Shown here: piece by piece, positions 42,308-53,431 of the stretch
Layout of the letters: every line of letters begins with the position of its first letter
How positions within the stretch are numbered: position 1 is the stretch's first letter
Assembly: GCA_037127255.1 (NCBI GenBank)
Contig: JBANSL010000004.1
Span: 27,349,467 to 27,413,466 of the forward strand
Source of the DNA: Persicaria tinctoria
Taxonomy: Eukaryota > Streptophyta > Magnoliopsida > Caryophyllales > Polygonaceae
DNA: 64,000 nucleotides
Reading direction: 5' to 3'
Position numbers and translations under genes: made by a program
Notes under the pieces: model-generated
What the model was told of the DNA's origin: nothing
The model's database searches: none
Seen by the model: only the letters and a program-made list of their open reading frames with translations

Positions 42308-45219
42308 TGTAACGGCCCAGAATTATGATTTCCGGGTTACGTTTCAAGGGATAAAACCCCTTGTTCGGATCTTGCAATCCAGGTACGGGTCGAGGTTTCA
42401 ACTCATTTTCAGTGTTAGTGGAAAGAGGGATTTCAAACCTTAAATCTCGGAGGGCCGTTGGGTACCCTTAACCTGTCCTAACACTATGTCGCGAAAACTA
42501 ATTCAAACGAAAGTAAAGCGGAAGCAAGATTAGTTTACAAGGTGCCACGGCAGAGCCGGGTCAAAACCAAAAACTTAAGCGAGATATGATCATCTTATAC
42601 CGGATTAGATGGTTAGCCAGATTCTTTGATTCGTCAAGGGTTTCCCGTCACAGAAGAAAGGAGCAATCAAGGGGCGGTACCTGACACTAACCACGAAGTC
42701 AGGCCCGATAATCGCCTGCGGGTCGTCTGACCGCGCTGAGGCCACATAACATGCCTATACCTAGGATAAAAGATGACTAATGCAGTACAATAATTAACTC
42801 ACGTAAGCATGCTGAACAGTTATAATATGCAGAAATACTGTAAAAGGCCCAAGGCAATGCCAAGTGGCATATCCCCTGATCTGTGCCCACTCCGGAGCAT
42901 ATATGTCCGTACATCGCTCAGAAACAGCCCAGGTAGGACGCTCGGTCGGTGCCGCAGCCTATATGTCAATACCTCACTCCGAAGCAGCCCAGGTAGGACG
43001 CTCGGTCACCGCCGCAGCCAGATCATTTATAAGACTCGATTGACTCAGGGCACCCGATGAGGCTGGGCTACCCTATGACCCTAGTAAAGACTCTAGGACT
43101 ATCACAGATAACGGCCGTTCTGTTCCAAACACACATAGTAACCACATGCTCAGTTCAATGCAATCCTAGCATGATACTACATGGCATGCTTATATGCGAA
43201 AAAACTACACATCACATGACACATCAGGCAGGAGGTCCGGGTTACTGAGTAAGTCCCGTAGGATACTTACCTTGAAATGCCGAACAGCAAAAGATAACGC
43301 AATCGGGTCCAACAAGTAACAATCACCTAACAATTATACAAAGTGCATAAGTCTATCTAATCATACAAGGCGCCCCTAACTATCATTTCATCTTATCTCA
43401 TCACGATCATTTATTATCTCATACCTTATCTCTTAAATTTCCCTTTAAATCAACTCATTTCGAAACAATCTCGCAATTCATGCTTCTCCAAACCCATTTA
43501 TTAAACATTCGATCTTTAATCAACTTGTAAGGTTACACTACTAAATTAGTCCGGCATTTTATTTCCAAAAGTAATCCATCTTTACAACCTCATTTATAAT
43601 TCAACAAATCATTCTTCAATTCCCAAAACCGTATAAAACACATAGCATGTTACACATAAGATTACTCTTAAAAACTTATTGTATATAATAGTAATTTCAG
43701 GGGTATATGTTTTTCATAACTCACAATAACATATAATACTAATATTTCAAAACGAGTGAAATATATATAATAAATTCAGAATGAATGATTATAGTAAAAC
43801 CGAATCATATACTAATATACGAAATAACACACCTACGTAGCATATAACGCTATACCGGAAGAAACAACAATTAATACACTCAAAATTAACCAGCTCATCC
43901 GAAATGGAAGAAACCCGGCCCAACAAAACAAGAAGGAGTGGGAAGTTTCGAATCCTGGACCAGCCCAAAGAAAGAGACCCGGAAGAAAGGAGAATTGGGT
44001 CCGGTAATAACCCTCTCAATTGGAAGACCCGGTTCTAAATGATATAACCCGTTTTCCCAATACCCAGATCCGGCCCAACAGTTAAGCCCAAGGAAAACTC
44101 AGCCAGTTCATCGTCTCCTTCCTAGGACTGAGACAGAACGCAATGACGGGCGAACGGCGGAAGGAAAAGAAGGAACTCAGGCTAGGGCTTCCGTTCGGCT
44201 CCAAACTTTACTTAGAAATCAGAACCCAAAACCGACCATCCCCACACGGAAAGAGGAAAGCGCGAGCAAGGAAGGAGTGGGAAAAAAAGGAGGCTTACAG
44301 TGGCGACTCCGGGACTCGACGGCGGCGCTCCGGCTGCAATTCGGCGGGGAGAGGGCTTCGAGGGCCTGGTTCGAATGATAAAGCTTATAAAGGCGCACTT
44401 CTAAGGGTTGATTAATCGAAAACGAGAGAAAGGGGTCCAACCGACCTTGGGGGCGAACCAGGGGAGGGAGATGGCGCGTTCGGCTCCGATATTCGGCGTC
44501 GGCGATGCTCCTCCTCTTCCGGCTTCTGGGAAACGCGAGGGAGATGAGGTAGCAGATTCACGAAAACTAGAAATGAAAAGGAGGGAGTGGAGGGTGCTAC
44601 CTGCTCTCAAATGAAACAGAGGAGGGGGAGAGTCTTCCTCGGCTGCGACTCAACGACGGGAACTCCGGTGGTGCTTCCTGGCGGCTGGAATTCGAACGGA
44701 AACGAGGATACTGGATGGATGAACAAGGCGGATCAAATAGAAGGAAAAAGAGGGGTTTCCTGAGCTTCTGCAGATCCGAGGAGGAGGAAGAAAAAAAAGG
44801 GTTCTTTGGAGGGTTTTCTTGTGGGTTCCATGTTGTGTGTGTGCTTCTTGGCTCCAATTTAATTTAAGAATCAAGCCTCCTTCTGATTTGGCGTGGATGG
44901 TGCAGAGATTTGCAATTGGCATTTTGCCAATTTTGGGGAGGGACCATGGCATGGGAGGAGGAAGGGGAAAGGGGTGTGCTTACCCACTTTGGGTGCATTT
45001 GGGAGGGAAGAGCTGTTGCTCTGCAGACAGATGCCTCAGACCGAGAGAGAGAAGAAAACATGCAGTAAGGTGGTCCTCACAAGACCCAATTTCAAAATAC
45101 TCACAACCCGATATCTCGACGTTATCCCGACCCGCTCTAAATTTTAATAAAATTCCCCGAATCTCAAATAATATGCTTGTAATTAAAATAATATTAAAAA
45201 AAATATTTGGGTCTTTACA
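42308..45219 (-). repeat. LTR of the outer element (its 5' LTR)
   Basis: 2912 bp, near-identical to 26398-29308. It is followed by the TSD cccag at 45220-45224. Confidence 0.95.
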
Positions 45220-45518
45220 CCCAGCTTGCTACTGATTTTTACTAGATGCAGTTGGGTAACACCAAACAATGAGGACAATTTAAAATCAAACTGTTTTAGT
45301 GAAACTATTTGGTCTATGAATTGTTTCCCCCAAGGTGTTGTGTTATCTGTCATGGCTGTGAAAGGTCTGTCACACCCACTACCTCTATTTGCAATTTATA
45401 CAATCAATGTGGTCAATGGTCAAAATTTTAGACCATAGTTCATGTTATTACTTATTATATAATATTTCAATTGTTGTGTGACCACGATCACCAATGGCTC
45501 ACTCATTCACTCATTCAT

Positions 45519-46500
45519 TTTTTTCCTGAACGGGTAAATATATATAAATCTCCAAAAGAGGAGGGAGAGCACCAGAGAGGTACCCCCAAGTTACAAAAAG
45601 AAGTGATTCGAAACTAGGAATCACTTGTAAAATACAAAAAGGCTAATAGGCGAGAAGCCTATTTCTCCATTCCCTATCCACGCGCCCCTTAGTTTTACCC
45701 TTTACTCGTATTCTCTCCTTGCACTCATATACAATTAAAGTAGTTGTTTCCTCTATACTAGCATATCTATTCTCCAAAATCGCCATGTTTCGAGCCCTCC
45801 ATATATTGTAGAATGTACAGTGCAACGCATAGAGCCTTGACTTAAATATATTTGTGCGTCTGTTGCTCCCATCTACAAACCAGTCCAGCCAGTCCTGAAC
45901 GGTATCAAACCTGCTCGTAACTCCAAGCCAATTCATGACTATATTCACAACACCCTTAGCATATGCACAACCGAACCAGAGGTGGTCACGATCTTCTATC
46001 TCCGCATCACAAAAAGCACATTGTTGCGTTGGGACAGCCCCCCACTTAAATAGCCTAGCCCTTGTGTGCAGTCGGTCCTGTACAACAAGCCAAGATATGA
46101 AGCTCCACCGTCTGCATTGCTGCTCAGTCCAAATCAACTCTCCCCACGGTATCTCCTGTCCCCTTCCTCGTAGGAGATCATATGCCAGCTTAGGCAGGTC
46201 CTTTCCAGGTCGCCCGAGCACCTCCATCATTGTATCCTCCAAGCCCAGCTGCTCTGCTTTCTCATTGTAGGCTGTCTCAAATTCTCGCAAGACTCCTACC
46301 ACACATTTCCACATCCAGGAATCCCGAGCAGTTACCTAGACTTCCTCAATGTTCTGTCCTTTCAAGAGGTTTGCATCGACCCATCGTGTCCAGACACATT
46401 CTCTGTGTTGAATTACATCTGCTGCTAATTTTACAAAGATATCTTTGTTCCATGCTAATACAATGAGTTCAATTGATAATAAGGCACCTCTCAGCACACC
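45519..46500 (-). pseudogene. LINE (non-LTR retrotransposon) 3' fragment
   Basis: The minus-strand ORF 46314-45643 carries the zinc-binding domain that follows plant LINE reverse transcriptases (zf-RVT): Trp-x-x-Leu-x-x-Asp-Arg-Leu, Cys-Ala-Phe-Cys and His-Leu-Trp-Phe-x-Cys. Just upstream (46320-46440), in a frame with one stop, is the preceding Trp-Val-x-Ala-x-x-Leu-Lys-Gly-Gln region. RT and endonuclease are absent, as in a 5'-truncated copy. The 3' end at about 45519 has an A-rich 'gaatgaatgagtgagtgag' tail. Confidence 0.82.
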
Positions 46501-46516
46501 CATTTTCCTTACCACA

Positions 46517-47184
46517 ATGTCTTCATCGTCTGGAGCTCCTTCGCAGTCACCGTCTCCTCCGAATGTACAAGGAGGTCCTCCCGGTCGTCGTCAACGTGTA
46601 ATTTATGGTTAGTGACATTTCTTACTTTATTACATTGTTTATGACTTCGTATATGAGCGTATTTTAGTAATTGAATTGGAGTTATTTAGTTGAATGTACA
46701 ACATTATTGTGGGTTTTCTGTAAACTAATTTTACTTTGTAACAGCACCGGAGGGTCCCTTATTTAAGAAAGGGGACGTTGTTGAGGTTATTGGAAGAGAG
46801 GAGGGGTTTTTGGGCTTCTTTTACGACGCAATTGTTTGACGTGTGGTAAACCGGGTGCACTATGAGGTCAAATATATCTCATTGAAGAGTAACGACGGTC
46901 GTCGAAGTCTGAAGGAAATCGTACGAGCTGGTCGAGTTCGTCCTATTCAACCCGAAGAGTCGGTAAGTGAATATGATGTTGGGGATTCTGTTGATTGCAA
47001 TGACAGGGATGGATATTGGCATGGTAACGTTATTCGCTGCAATAAGCGAGATCGTAAGTATGTAGTTCACTTCCCACTCACCTAGGATACAAAAGAATTT
47101 CGCGTCCATGAAATGCGCCCGCACTTTGATTTTGTTGATTATGACTGGATTGGTCAGCCTAAGTTTAGGTACATGATCGAATAA
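46517..47184 (+). pseudogene. Agenet/Tudor-like domain protein, two-exon pseudogene
   Basis: Exon 1 at 46517-46607 (ATG, Ser/Pro-rich) and exon 2 at 46745-47184 join in phase (gtta donor, acag acceptor). Exon 2 contains two Agenet modules: Phe-Lys-Lys-Gly-Asp-Val-Val-Glu-Val ... Arg-Pro at about residues 37-100, and Tyr-Asp-Val-Gly-Asp-Ser-Val-Asp ... Trp-His-Gly at about 105-165. Agenet proteins bind modified histones or act as nuclear adaptors. Two in-frame stops (TGA near 46838 and TAG near 47083) break it, so it is probably dead. It lies about 1.1 kb upstream of a Helitron 3' end and may be a captured gene. Confidence 0.75.
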
Positions 47185-47399
47185 ATAGGTCATGTAGATG
47201 CCTTATCTATCTAATTTCGTATGGTATAGGGTTATGAATGGGTATTTGTATGCTTTTGTTCCGTTGAGGTGTATGATGTGAACCATTTGCTTATGTTGTT
47301 GTTTTTATGGTTACGTTTACTCTGGTTTGGGATAATAATAATATAATTTTGTGTTTGTGTTATTTAATTGTGTGTTTGACACTGCATTTCATATGGGTG

Positions 47400-47990
47400 C
47401 AATGAGGTTACAGTTGTGGTGTGAAGTATATTATGGTCATGAAAAACAGTTGTCAATATAGAATACAATACGACTAAAAAAACCCGGGATATATAAACAT
47501 TTGAAAAGAAATTGTCAAATGATGGTTACATTTGGAATATATGGGCTCCCATGGTAACATTTCACACCTTAAAACCATCACAATGATGAACTGATCGTTT
47601 TATCTCAACACGTTTCACAGCAATGGTGTGAAATAGTTAATGGCCATGAAACACATTTTTAATATCTAATACATTATGAATATAAAAACCTACAAATTTG
47701 TTGTCGTTGGGTTACATTTGGAATATATGGACTCCCATGGTAACATGTCGCACCTTAAAACCACCACAATGATGAATCCATAGTTTTATCTCAGCACGTT
47801 TCACAACAATGGTGTGAAATAGTTAATGGCCATGAAATACATACTCGATGAAACACATAGTTTTATCTCAGCACGTTTCACATCAATGGTGTGAAATAGT
47901 TAATGGATATACTCGATGAAATAGTTAATGACCATGAAACAACAATGATGAATCAATTTTCAATATAAAATACAATGGGAATAAAAAAAC
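47400..47990. repeat. degenerate tandem repeats near the Helitron end
   Basis: Three imperfect units of about 100-190 bp share 'tttggaatatatgg', 'ctcccatggtaacat', 'cacaatgatgaa', 'cacgtttcac' and 'gtgtgaaatagttaatgg'. They are non-coding. Confidence 0.8.
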
Positions 47991-48249
47991 CAAACATACT
48001 CGATGTTCAACCCGTCATATATTTAGACTAATTTCCGAACTCAGTTTTCTTAGACAAAAACTATAAGCTGTGGAAACGATCGATTTACTTTTTTTTTTTT
48101 GTTAAATTTGAGGTATTGATCATCTTGAGAAAACACTTCACCATGATAACCAAATATTTCGAAGAACAACGAGACAAGAAACATGGGCAAAACGACACAT
48201 AATAGATTTCGGTATTTTGGGGGGTATGTCAAACTCGGTAAAAAATATT

Positions 48250-48276
48250 CCGAACATGGTTCGGGAAAAGTACTAG
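48250..48276 (+). other. second Helitron 3' terminus
   Basis: A perfect 6-bp stem with a 3-base loop (CCGAAC-ATG-GTTCGG, 48250-48264) is followed by gaaaagta and CTAG, then T at 48277. The same arrangement ends the element at 12798, and both end in gta-CTAG-T. The 5' end of this Helitron was not located; it should lie to the left and begin with TC after an A. Confidence 0.7.
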
Positions 48277-48723
48277 TTCATCTCATTTTCAAAGGGAGTA
48301 AATGAATTTCTTCACCCAATTATATAAAATTTGATCATTTTAATTTATTTTAGTGACTTGACCTCAAAATAAATCTCATCTATTTTTCTATATTAAGGTT
48401 ATCTTTATGAGTTTACAATTTGGAAAATATCCATCATCCGGAATTATTTTACTCTAGTACACATATTTATGTTAGTGAAGATTTTATCATTATCCAAGTA
48501 AGTCAATACATCAAACATTAGTACATTACATCATAAATACAAATAATATTCTTAAATTTTATTACACCTAGATTCGGGTAAATTATAATCGTTTTTTCGT
48601 TTTAAAGGTGGACTAGTGTCCTTTATTAGATAATACAAAGAGTTTTTAAGTGTTCGGGTACATAACTTCACAAATACAATCAAATAAAACTGGGTGCTCA
48701 ATCAAAGAGTTTTGTAGTTGCAG
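48277..48723. other. AT-rich sequence without gene
   Basis: I see nothing recognisable between the Helitron end and the RNase H fragment. Confidence 0.4.
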
Positions 48724-49122
48724 TTACCAATTAGTAAGCGAATTCGTAATGGCGTTCACATTCCTCCTTACGTGCTTCACCTGCACATCCCACCTTGGGT
48801 CCTCGAGCATCCGCCAACATTCAAGGGCTAGGTTGAAATTAGCATAGATATCCCCCGTATTATACTTCAATAGGTCGCAGACTCGTGAGGCATTCGTTTC
48901 CACAATGAGCTTTGTGATGCCCATTCTGCATGCAACATTCATTTCATGGAGTATCGCCCATAACTCTATTGTTTGGGATAAGCCGTCCCCACATTTGAAG
49001 GTGTAAGCTCTCAAAAAGCTCCCACCATAATCTCTAAAGATTCCGCCTCCACCCACCATACTAAGATTGCCCTTGGACACCCTTTCATATGTGAGCTTTA
49101 TCCATCCTATGGAAGGGGTCAT
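48724..49122 (-). pseudogene. plant RNase H-like (RVT_3) fragment, probably LINE-derived
   Basis: 132 codons. The pattern Gly-Trp-Ile-Lys-Leu ... Gly-Gly-Gly-Gly-Ile-Phe-Arg-Asp ... Glu-Leu-Trp-Ala-Ile ... Val-Glu-Thr-Asn is the plant RNase H-like fold. The usual catalytic Asn-x-Asp-Gly at the start is replaced by Thr-Tyr-Glu-Arg, and the third acidic position (normally Asp) is Asn. Only the Glu is kept, so it should be inactive. The region upstream (49123-49300) looks like more of the same element in broken frames. Confidence 0.7.
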
Positions 49123-49763
49123 TCACCGGTTCATGTCTTCATCCTCCCCTTCATTTTGTATTGTTATTCACCCTGCTTGCCGCTCGGAAATAAGTAGAGA
49201 CTTGACTCCGTACTTTATGCGGGAGGTTTGCAGCAACATATTGTCCCTCAAAGACCAGTTGGTTTCTGCACTTCCAAGTAAACCAAAGCATGGTTATAAA
49301 AATCAAACTCCAACGATCCTTTTATTTGACATTCTTAAATACCCATTGATGAGCTTCATTCATGTTGAAGAAAGATCGATGGATAGTTTTGAGTAAATTA
49401 ACGGGTATAGTTCTCAAGTCATGACGCATTTATTTTAAAATTCAAAAAATGATGATAATATAAGAAATACATTGAAAAAGATAAATAAAATGACTAGCTA
49501 CCTTCCAAATTACATAATTCTTACATTCTCCAAGATTTTTTGTCTTTTTAATTTGAAATATTATTATTAAAAAAAATGAATCATATTTTATGATACTTTT
49601 CATTTTTGTTGAAACATGATTGCTTAAAATCCCTTAAATTAAGAAGAAAATATTATAAAATACTTACTTTGTGTGGGGTCTAAGGCAAGAGTTTTCATTA
49701 TAGATCTTACAAATACCTTTCAAATGCCTAACAAGCTTGCCAACAAATTTATCTCCCGGTAGA

Positions 49764-50293
49764 TAGTGGCGGCCGCAAGATTTGCTGTATTTTATTACAA
49801 AAATTCATACAATAATTTAATAATTTATATATGTGTGTAGCAGGATTAAGATTTTTTAAAAAAATATTGAAAGAAAATTATAAATTTTTTAAAGAATTTG
49901 TCATTATAGTAAATGAAAAAAATGATAGGATTGAAAAGTATGACAAAAAAACTCATAAATTGTGGTTTAAATATGACATTAATAGTAAAAGAAAATATTA
50001 AAAGAAAAATATATGGATAACATAATGAATAATCTTATGAAAATATTAAAAGAAAAATATAACCAAAAAATATAAGGAATAAAAAGTAGTGCAAAAATGT
50101 AAGTAATGAGATTTGAACCCATGACCTCTTGCTTCTCTCATACTTCCTTCGCTCATTTTAACAACTAAGCTAGACAACCTATGTGTTCTCTTTCGTATTT
50201 TTTTAATTTTTTGACCTTATTTTTTTTTTTAAAAATATACTACGAAACTCCGTCGCCGGAGGGGGGAGGGGCGGCCGCCCCCGCGCGCCCCTG
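49764..50293. mobile_element. hAT-like non-autonomous element
   Basis: A 530-bp element starting tagtggcggccgc and ending gcgcgcccctg (imperfect inverted GC-rich ends). It is flanked by the 8-bp duplication ccggtaga at 49756-49763 and 50294-50301. An internal block near 50100-50180 ('tttgaaccca', 'gacct', 'cttcctt', 'aagctag') also occurs in the element at 51389-52106. Confidence 0.72.
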
Positions 50294-50846
50294 CCGGTAG
50301 ACAAACATAAGATTGTAATACCACGAAAAATTGAGCGAATACACTTGCATTAAAACGTGCACAAATAATCAAATCCCAGAATTAGGGTTCGTATTGGTAG
50401 TGTCGAACTTCATTTCTTTGATGAGCTAGTGTCAAAAGCGTGCAACGTATATTGTTAACCAAATCACACAAGGATCCAACTGATCTCATGAGAGCAAAGC
50501 TAACAGAGAAAATGTTGATAAACCACAAGATGAAGGGAAAGTTAAAGAGCCAACCAAGAGACTCACTCTTCATTAAAGAAAGCAAAAAAAATATCATTTT
50601 GATGATGATGATGATCTACCAGAGATATTTCAAGAATTGAGCTAATCTTGATACTACCGAAGCCAGAAAGGTTGAAAGAGACTGACAAGATGAGTGATAT
50701 GAAATATTGATCTTACCACCAGCTCGTTAGTCATCCCATAAAAGATTTCACGTTAATCAGTCATGGCTTAAGCTCGTTCGCGGGGCAAGTTTTCAAGATC
50801 GCGAGCTTGTGACTACACGAACTCAACATCATTAGTAAACATGCAA
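50294..50846. other. intergenic sequence
   Basis: No gene is recognised. A short ATGATG repeat lies near 50600. Confidence 0.4.
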
Positions 50847-51119
50847 TTAGACAAATTGGGATCCATGGCTCTCCCATCCGCGATCTTCTTCGGCAAGCTT
50901 TGATGTTCTTCGCAAACTATTCAACAGTTTTCCCCAGCCCTCCCCGATCGGTTGGAAGTCCCTTAGGAGATGGAGAACCAACTCCTCCTCTCCACATCTT
51001 GGACAACCTCCAAAGTTGGAAAGATGTCGAAGAACTCTGTTATAGTTACAGAGTATTGCATTGTGAGCCACGAGGTAAAGGAAGGCACGTAACTTCTGTC
51101 GAGCCGACAATTTCCACAC
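50847..51119 (-). pseudogene. LINE zinc-binding domain fragment
   Basis: 90 codons with the zf-RVT signature: Trp-Lys-Leu-x-Ala-Arg-x-Lys-x-Arg-x-Phe-Leu, then Cys-Pro-Arg-Cys-Gly, Glu, and His-Leu-Leu. The final Cys is missing. It is a truncated fragment of a non-LTR retrotransposon distinct from the one at 45519. Confidence 0.65.
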
Positions 51120-51388
51120 ATGTTTCTATCCTCCCTCAATTTCCCCTCCTAGCCTCTTATTCATCCACCGCAACGCCAAACCAGTTGAGAAGCACCCAGT
51201 CGTGACCCAGAAGATGAATGTCCCTAGTACCACCGGTCTCTCGCCCATGTTCATCAACTTATCGCTTGGAGCTTCAAGATGTTTTGTGAGTTCTAAATGA
51301 ACTTTTGGATGAACTTTTTCGATGCTCAATTTCTTATCTTGAGTTTTGGATAAACGTTTTCGATGTTTGGTGAGTTCTCGGTTCAATT

Positions 51389-52106
51389 CAGTGGCGGAGC
51401 CAGGATTTATATCCGGGGGGTGCTAAAAAAAACTGTGAACTTTTTTTTTGGTGTATAGTTATTAAGAAGATTTTTTCTAAGAAAATATTGAAATAACACT
51501 AAAATTGTGATTTTTTTAATTTAAATATAAATATGACATTTTTTTTAATGAAATAGTTGATAGAAACAAAAAAAATGGAGAGAGAAATCAAGAAGAATTA
51601 ACAATATAGTAAAACATAAATATAATATTTTATAATGAAATAGTTGATAGAATATTTAATAATATAGTAAAACATAAATATGACTTTTTTTTAATGAAAA
51701 AACACTAAAATTGTGAATTTTTTAATTTAAATATAGATATGACATTTTTTTAATGAAATAGTTGATAGAAACAAAAAAAATATAGAGAGAAATCAAGAAT
51801 TAACAATATAGTAAAACATAAATATAACATTTTTTTAATGAAATAGTTGATAGAAACAACAAAATATAGATAGAAATCAAGAAGAATTAATGAAATAGTA
51901 AAAGAAATAAAAAGTGAAGCATTTGGAATTTGAACCCAAAACCTATTGATTCTCCTACCTTCCTTCCTTTACCACTTGAGCTAAGCAACCCTCTTGTTTC
52001 AAATATCATTTAAAGATGTATATTACCTTAAAAATACTAAATATATGCAAAAAAATTAATTTTTTTTTGTATTTTTTTTTCCGAGCCGGGGGTGGCTCCG
52101 TCACTG
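51389..52106. mobile_element. hAT-type non-autonomous element (cagtggcggagcca ends)
   Basis: A 718-bp element with 14-bp near-perfect inverted ends (cagtggcggagcca and the complement of tggctccgtcactg). An exact 8-bp TSD, gttcaatt, lies at 51381-51388 and 52107-52114. The interior is AT-rich, with three or four imperfect copies of 'atagttgatagaaacaaaaa' and 'gtaaaacataaatatgac'. It has no coding capacity. Confidence 0.88.
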
Positions 52107-52128
52107 GTTCAATTTACTAATTTTTTAA

Positions 52129-52310
52129 TATTTGAAGTAAAAAAAATTTTGTGCAATTGACTGAACTTTTTTTACTAATAAGGGAAGAATTCGGCTTTGA
52201 GTTTCGGATGAACTTTTTCGATGTTTTGTGAGTTCTCGGTTCAATTTATTACAATATTTTAAGTAAAAAAAAATTTGTGCAGTTGACTGAATTTCTTTTG
52301 GCAATTAGCC
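52129..52310. repeat. partial 124-bp tandem duplication
   Basis: 'Aatatttgaagtaaaa ... gtgcaattgactgaa' at 52129 recurs at about 52253. The 'ggatgaactttttcgatg ... gagttctcggttcaattt' segment is also present left of the hAT element (51305-51388). Confidence 0.75.
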
Positions 52311-52439
52311 GGAATTATGACTAGATAAATCGAGGAGAGAGAAGAGGGTAAAAAAAAGGTGTGGGTCCACTAATAATAATAATGACCAGCAAAGAGATAA
52401 AATGGTAAGGTGATCTAAAAGGCAATCCAACTACTCGCC

Positions 52440-52964
52440 ATGTACGCCCCCATCCTCCACAGCCATATCCTCCCCAAACCCCTCCTCCTCCGTCTCCCGT
52501 CCCACTCCACTCCTCCATTTTCCCGGCTCCTCATCGTCGCCCCTGTCTGCAGTGCCACCAGCAACAACAGCAGCACCACAAACGAGGATGGCAGCAGTGC
52601 ACCCATACAACCACCGAACCCACCTCCAACACAATCATCGCCCCCTGAAACAGTGGAGGTAAGGTTCCGTAGAGGCTCAAGGAGGCGACGCCAGCAGAAG
52701 CGGCAACAAGAGACTGGCCAGCAGCTTCCCAGGAGGGAGAAGGAATCAAAGCCGAAGAAATGGGAAGAGATGACAATCCCTGAGAAGGCCTTGGAGTTGT
52801 ATCTTGGGGAGAAGGGTGTCTTGTTCTGGCTCAACAAGTTTGCCTATGCCTCCATTTTCATCATCATTGGAGCCTGGATACTCTTCAGGTTCGTCGGGCC
52901 GGCTCTGAACCTATACCAGCTTGATTCGCCCCCTCTCTCCCCTGAAAGCATCTTGAAGGGCTAA
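52440..52964 (+). CDS. predicted plastid single-pass membrane protein, function unknown
   Basis: An intact 174-residue single-exon ORF. Residues 1-39 are rich in Ser, Leu, Pro and His without acidic residues and end in a Val-Cys-Ser-Ala-Thr site, as in a chloroplast transit peptide. Residues about 40-105 are low-complexity and strongly basic near 75-90. Residues about 107-174 look conserved: Trp-Glu-Glu-Met-Thr-Ile-Pro-Glu-Lys-Ala, Tyr-Leu-Gly-Glu-Lys-Gly, then a transmembrane helix (about 133-153) and a short tail with Tyr-Gln-Leu-Asp. I believe plants keep a conserved protein of this shape but cannot name it. A (GA)n tract follows the stop at 52979-52997. Convergent with the RanBP2 zinc-finger gene. 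Confidence 0.8.
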   Translation: MYAPILHSHILPKPLLLRLPSHSTPPFSRLLIVAPVCSATSNNSSTTNEDGSSAPIQPPNPPPTQSSPPETVEVRFRRGSRRRRQQKRQQETGQQLPRREKESKPKKWEEMTIPEKALELYLGEKGVLFWLNKFAYASIFIIIGAWILFRFVGPALNLYQLDSPPLSPESILKG

Positions 52965-53431
52965 TGCCTAAACTATGGCAGAGAGAGAGAGAGAGACAGA
53001 GAGAAAAATAGAGAGATGCAGTTTTTGTAGCAAATCCAGGTGGGTCAGATAAGCCTGGAAACCAAGATTGTTTCTTGTGTGAACTTCTACTTATTCTTCA
53101 GCTACTCAGATTGATTTTTATCTGCTACGACTGCGTTTAATGTTAAAGAGACCCAAATAACTTGCATATGAACATTCTGTAGAGATGAAATCCAAGAAAA
53201 TGAAAGTGAATCTAATATCCCCATTTTCCTTGCTAGCAAATTGTTGTGTATGTAAAAATACTCATCTTTTATAAACATGTTGAAGCTGGTAGGGATAAAA
53301 AAAAACACTAGGAGAGAGTAAAAACGTTTGTGTGTATTATCTTTAACATCATGGCATGTACTGAGGTAATTGAAAGCTGAAAATAACCTTGAACTTGAAT
53401 ACCAGCAGAAACCAAACCAGGGCTGTGTGAT
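52965..53431. terminator. convergent 3' regions of two genes
   Basis: The stops of the plus-strand membrane protein (52964) and the minus-strand zinc-finger gene (53432) face each other across 467 bp. Both 3' UTRs and polyadenylation signals must lie here. I see no other gene. Confidence 0.55.

Larger units (their letters stand above)
26398..45219 (-). mobile_element. Ty3/gypsy chromovirus-type (Tekay-like) LTR retrotransposon
   Basis: LTRs of about 2.91 kb (26398-29308 and 42308-45219) start TGTAACGG and end TTTACA. The 5-bp TSD cccag lies at 26393-26397 and 45220-45224. On the minus strand the PBS, tggtatcagagc, complementary to tRNA-Met, lies four bases inside the 5' LTR (42292-42303), followed by gag, protease, RT, RNase H, integrase and a chromodomain-like tail. 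By eye the LTRs differ at about 16 bases and one indel, so insertion is recent. Defects: one in-frame TAG and a 6.7-kb nested element in RNase H. Without the nested element it would be about 12.1 kb. Confidence 0.95.

Noticed and set aside
48050..48232. 60-codon minus-strand ORF before the second Helitron end
   Set aside because: Short, low-complexity and within the Helitron 3' region; not supported.
50440..50640. 66-codon plus-strand ORF ending near the ATGATG repeat
   Set aside because: No recognisable domain, AT-rich flanks, no splice or promoter support.
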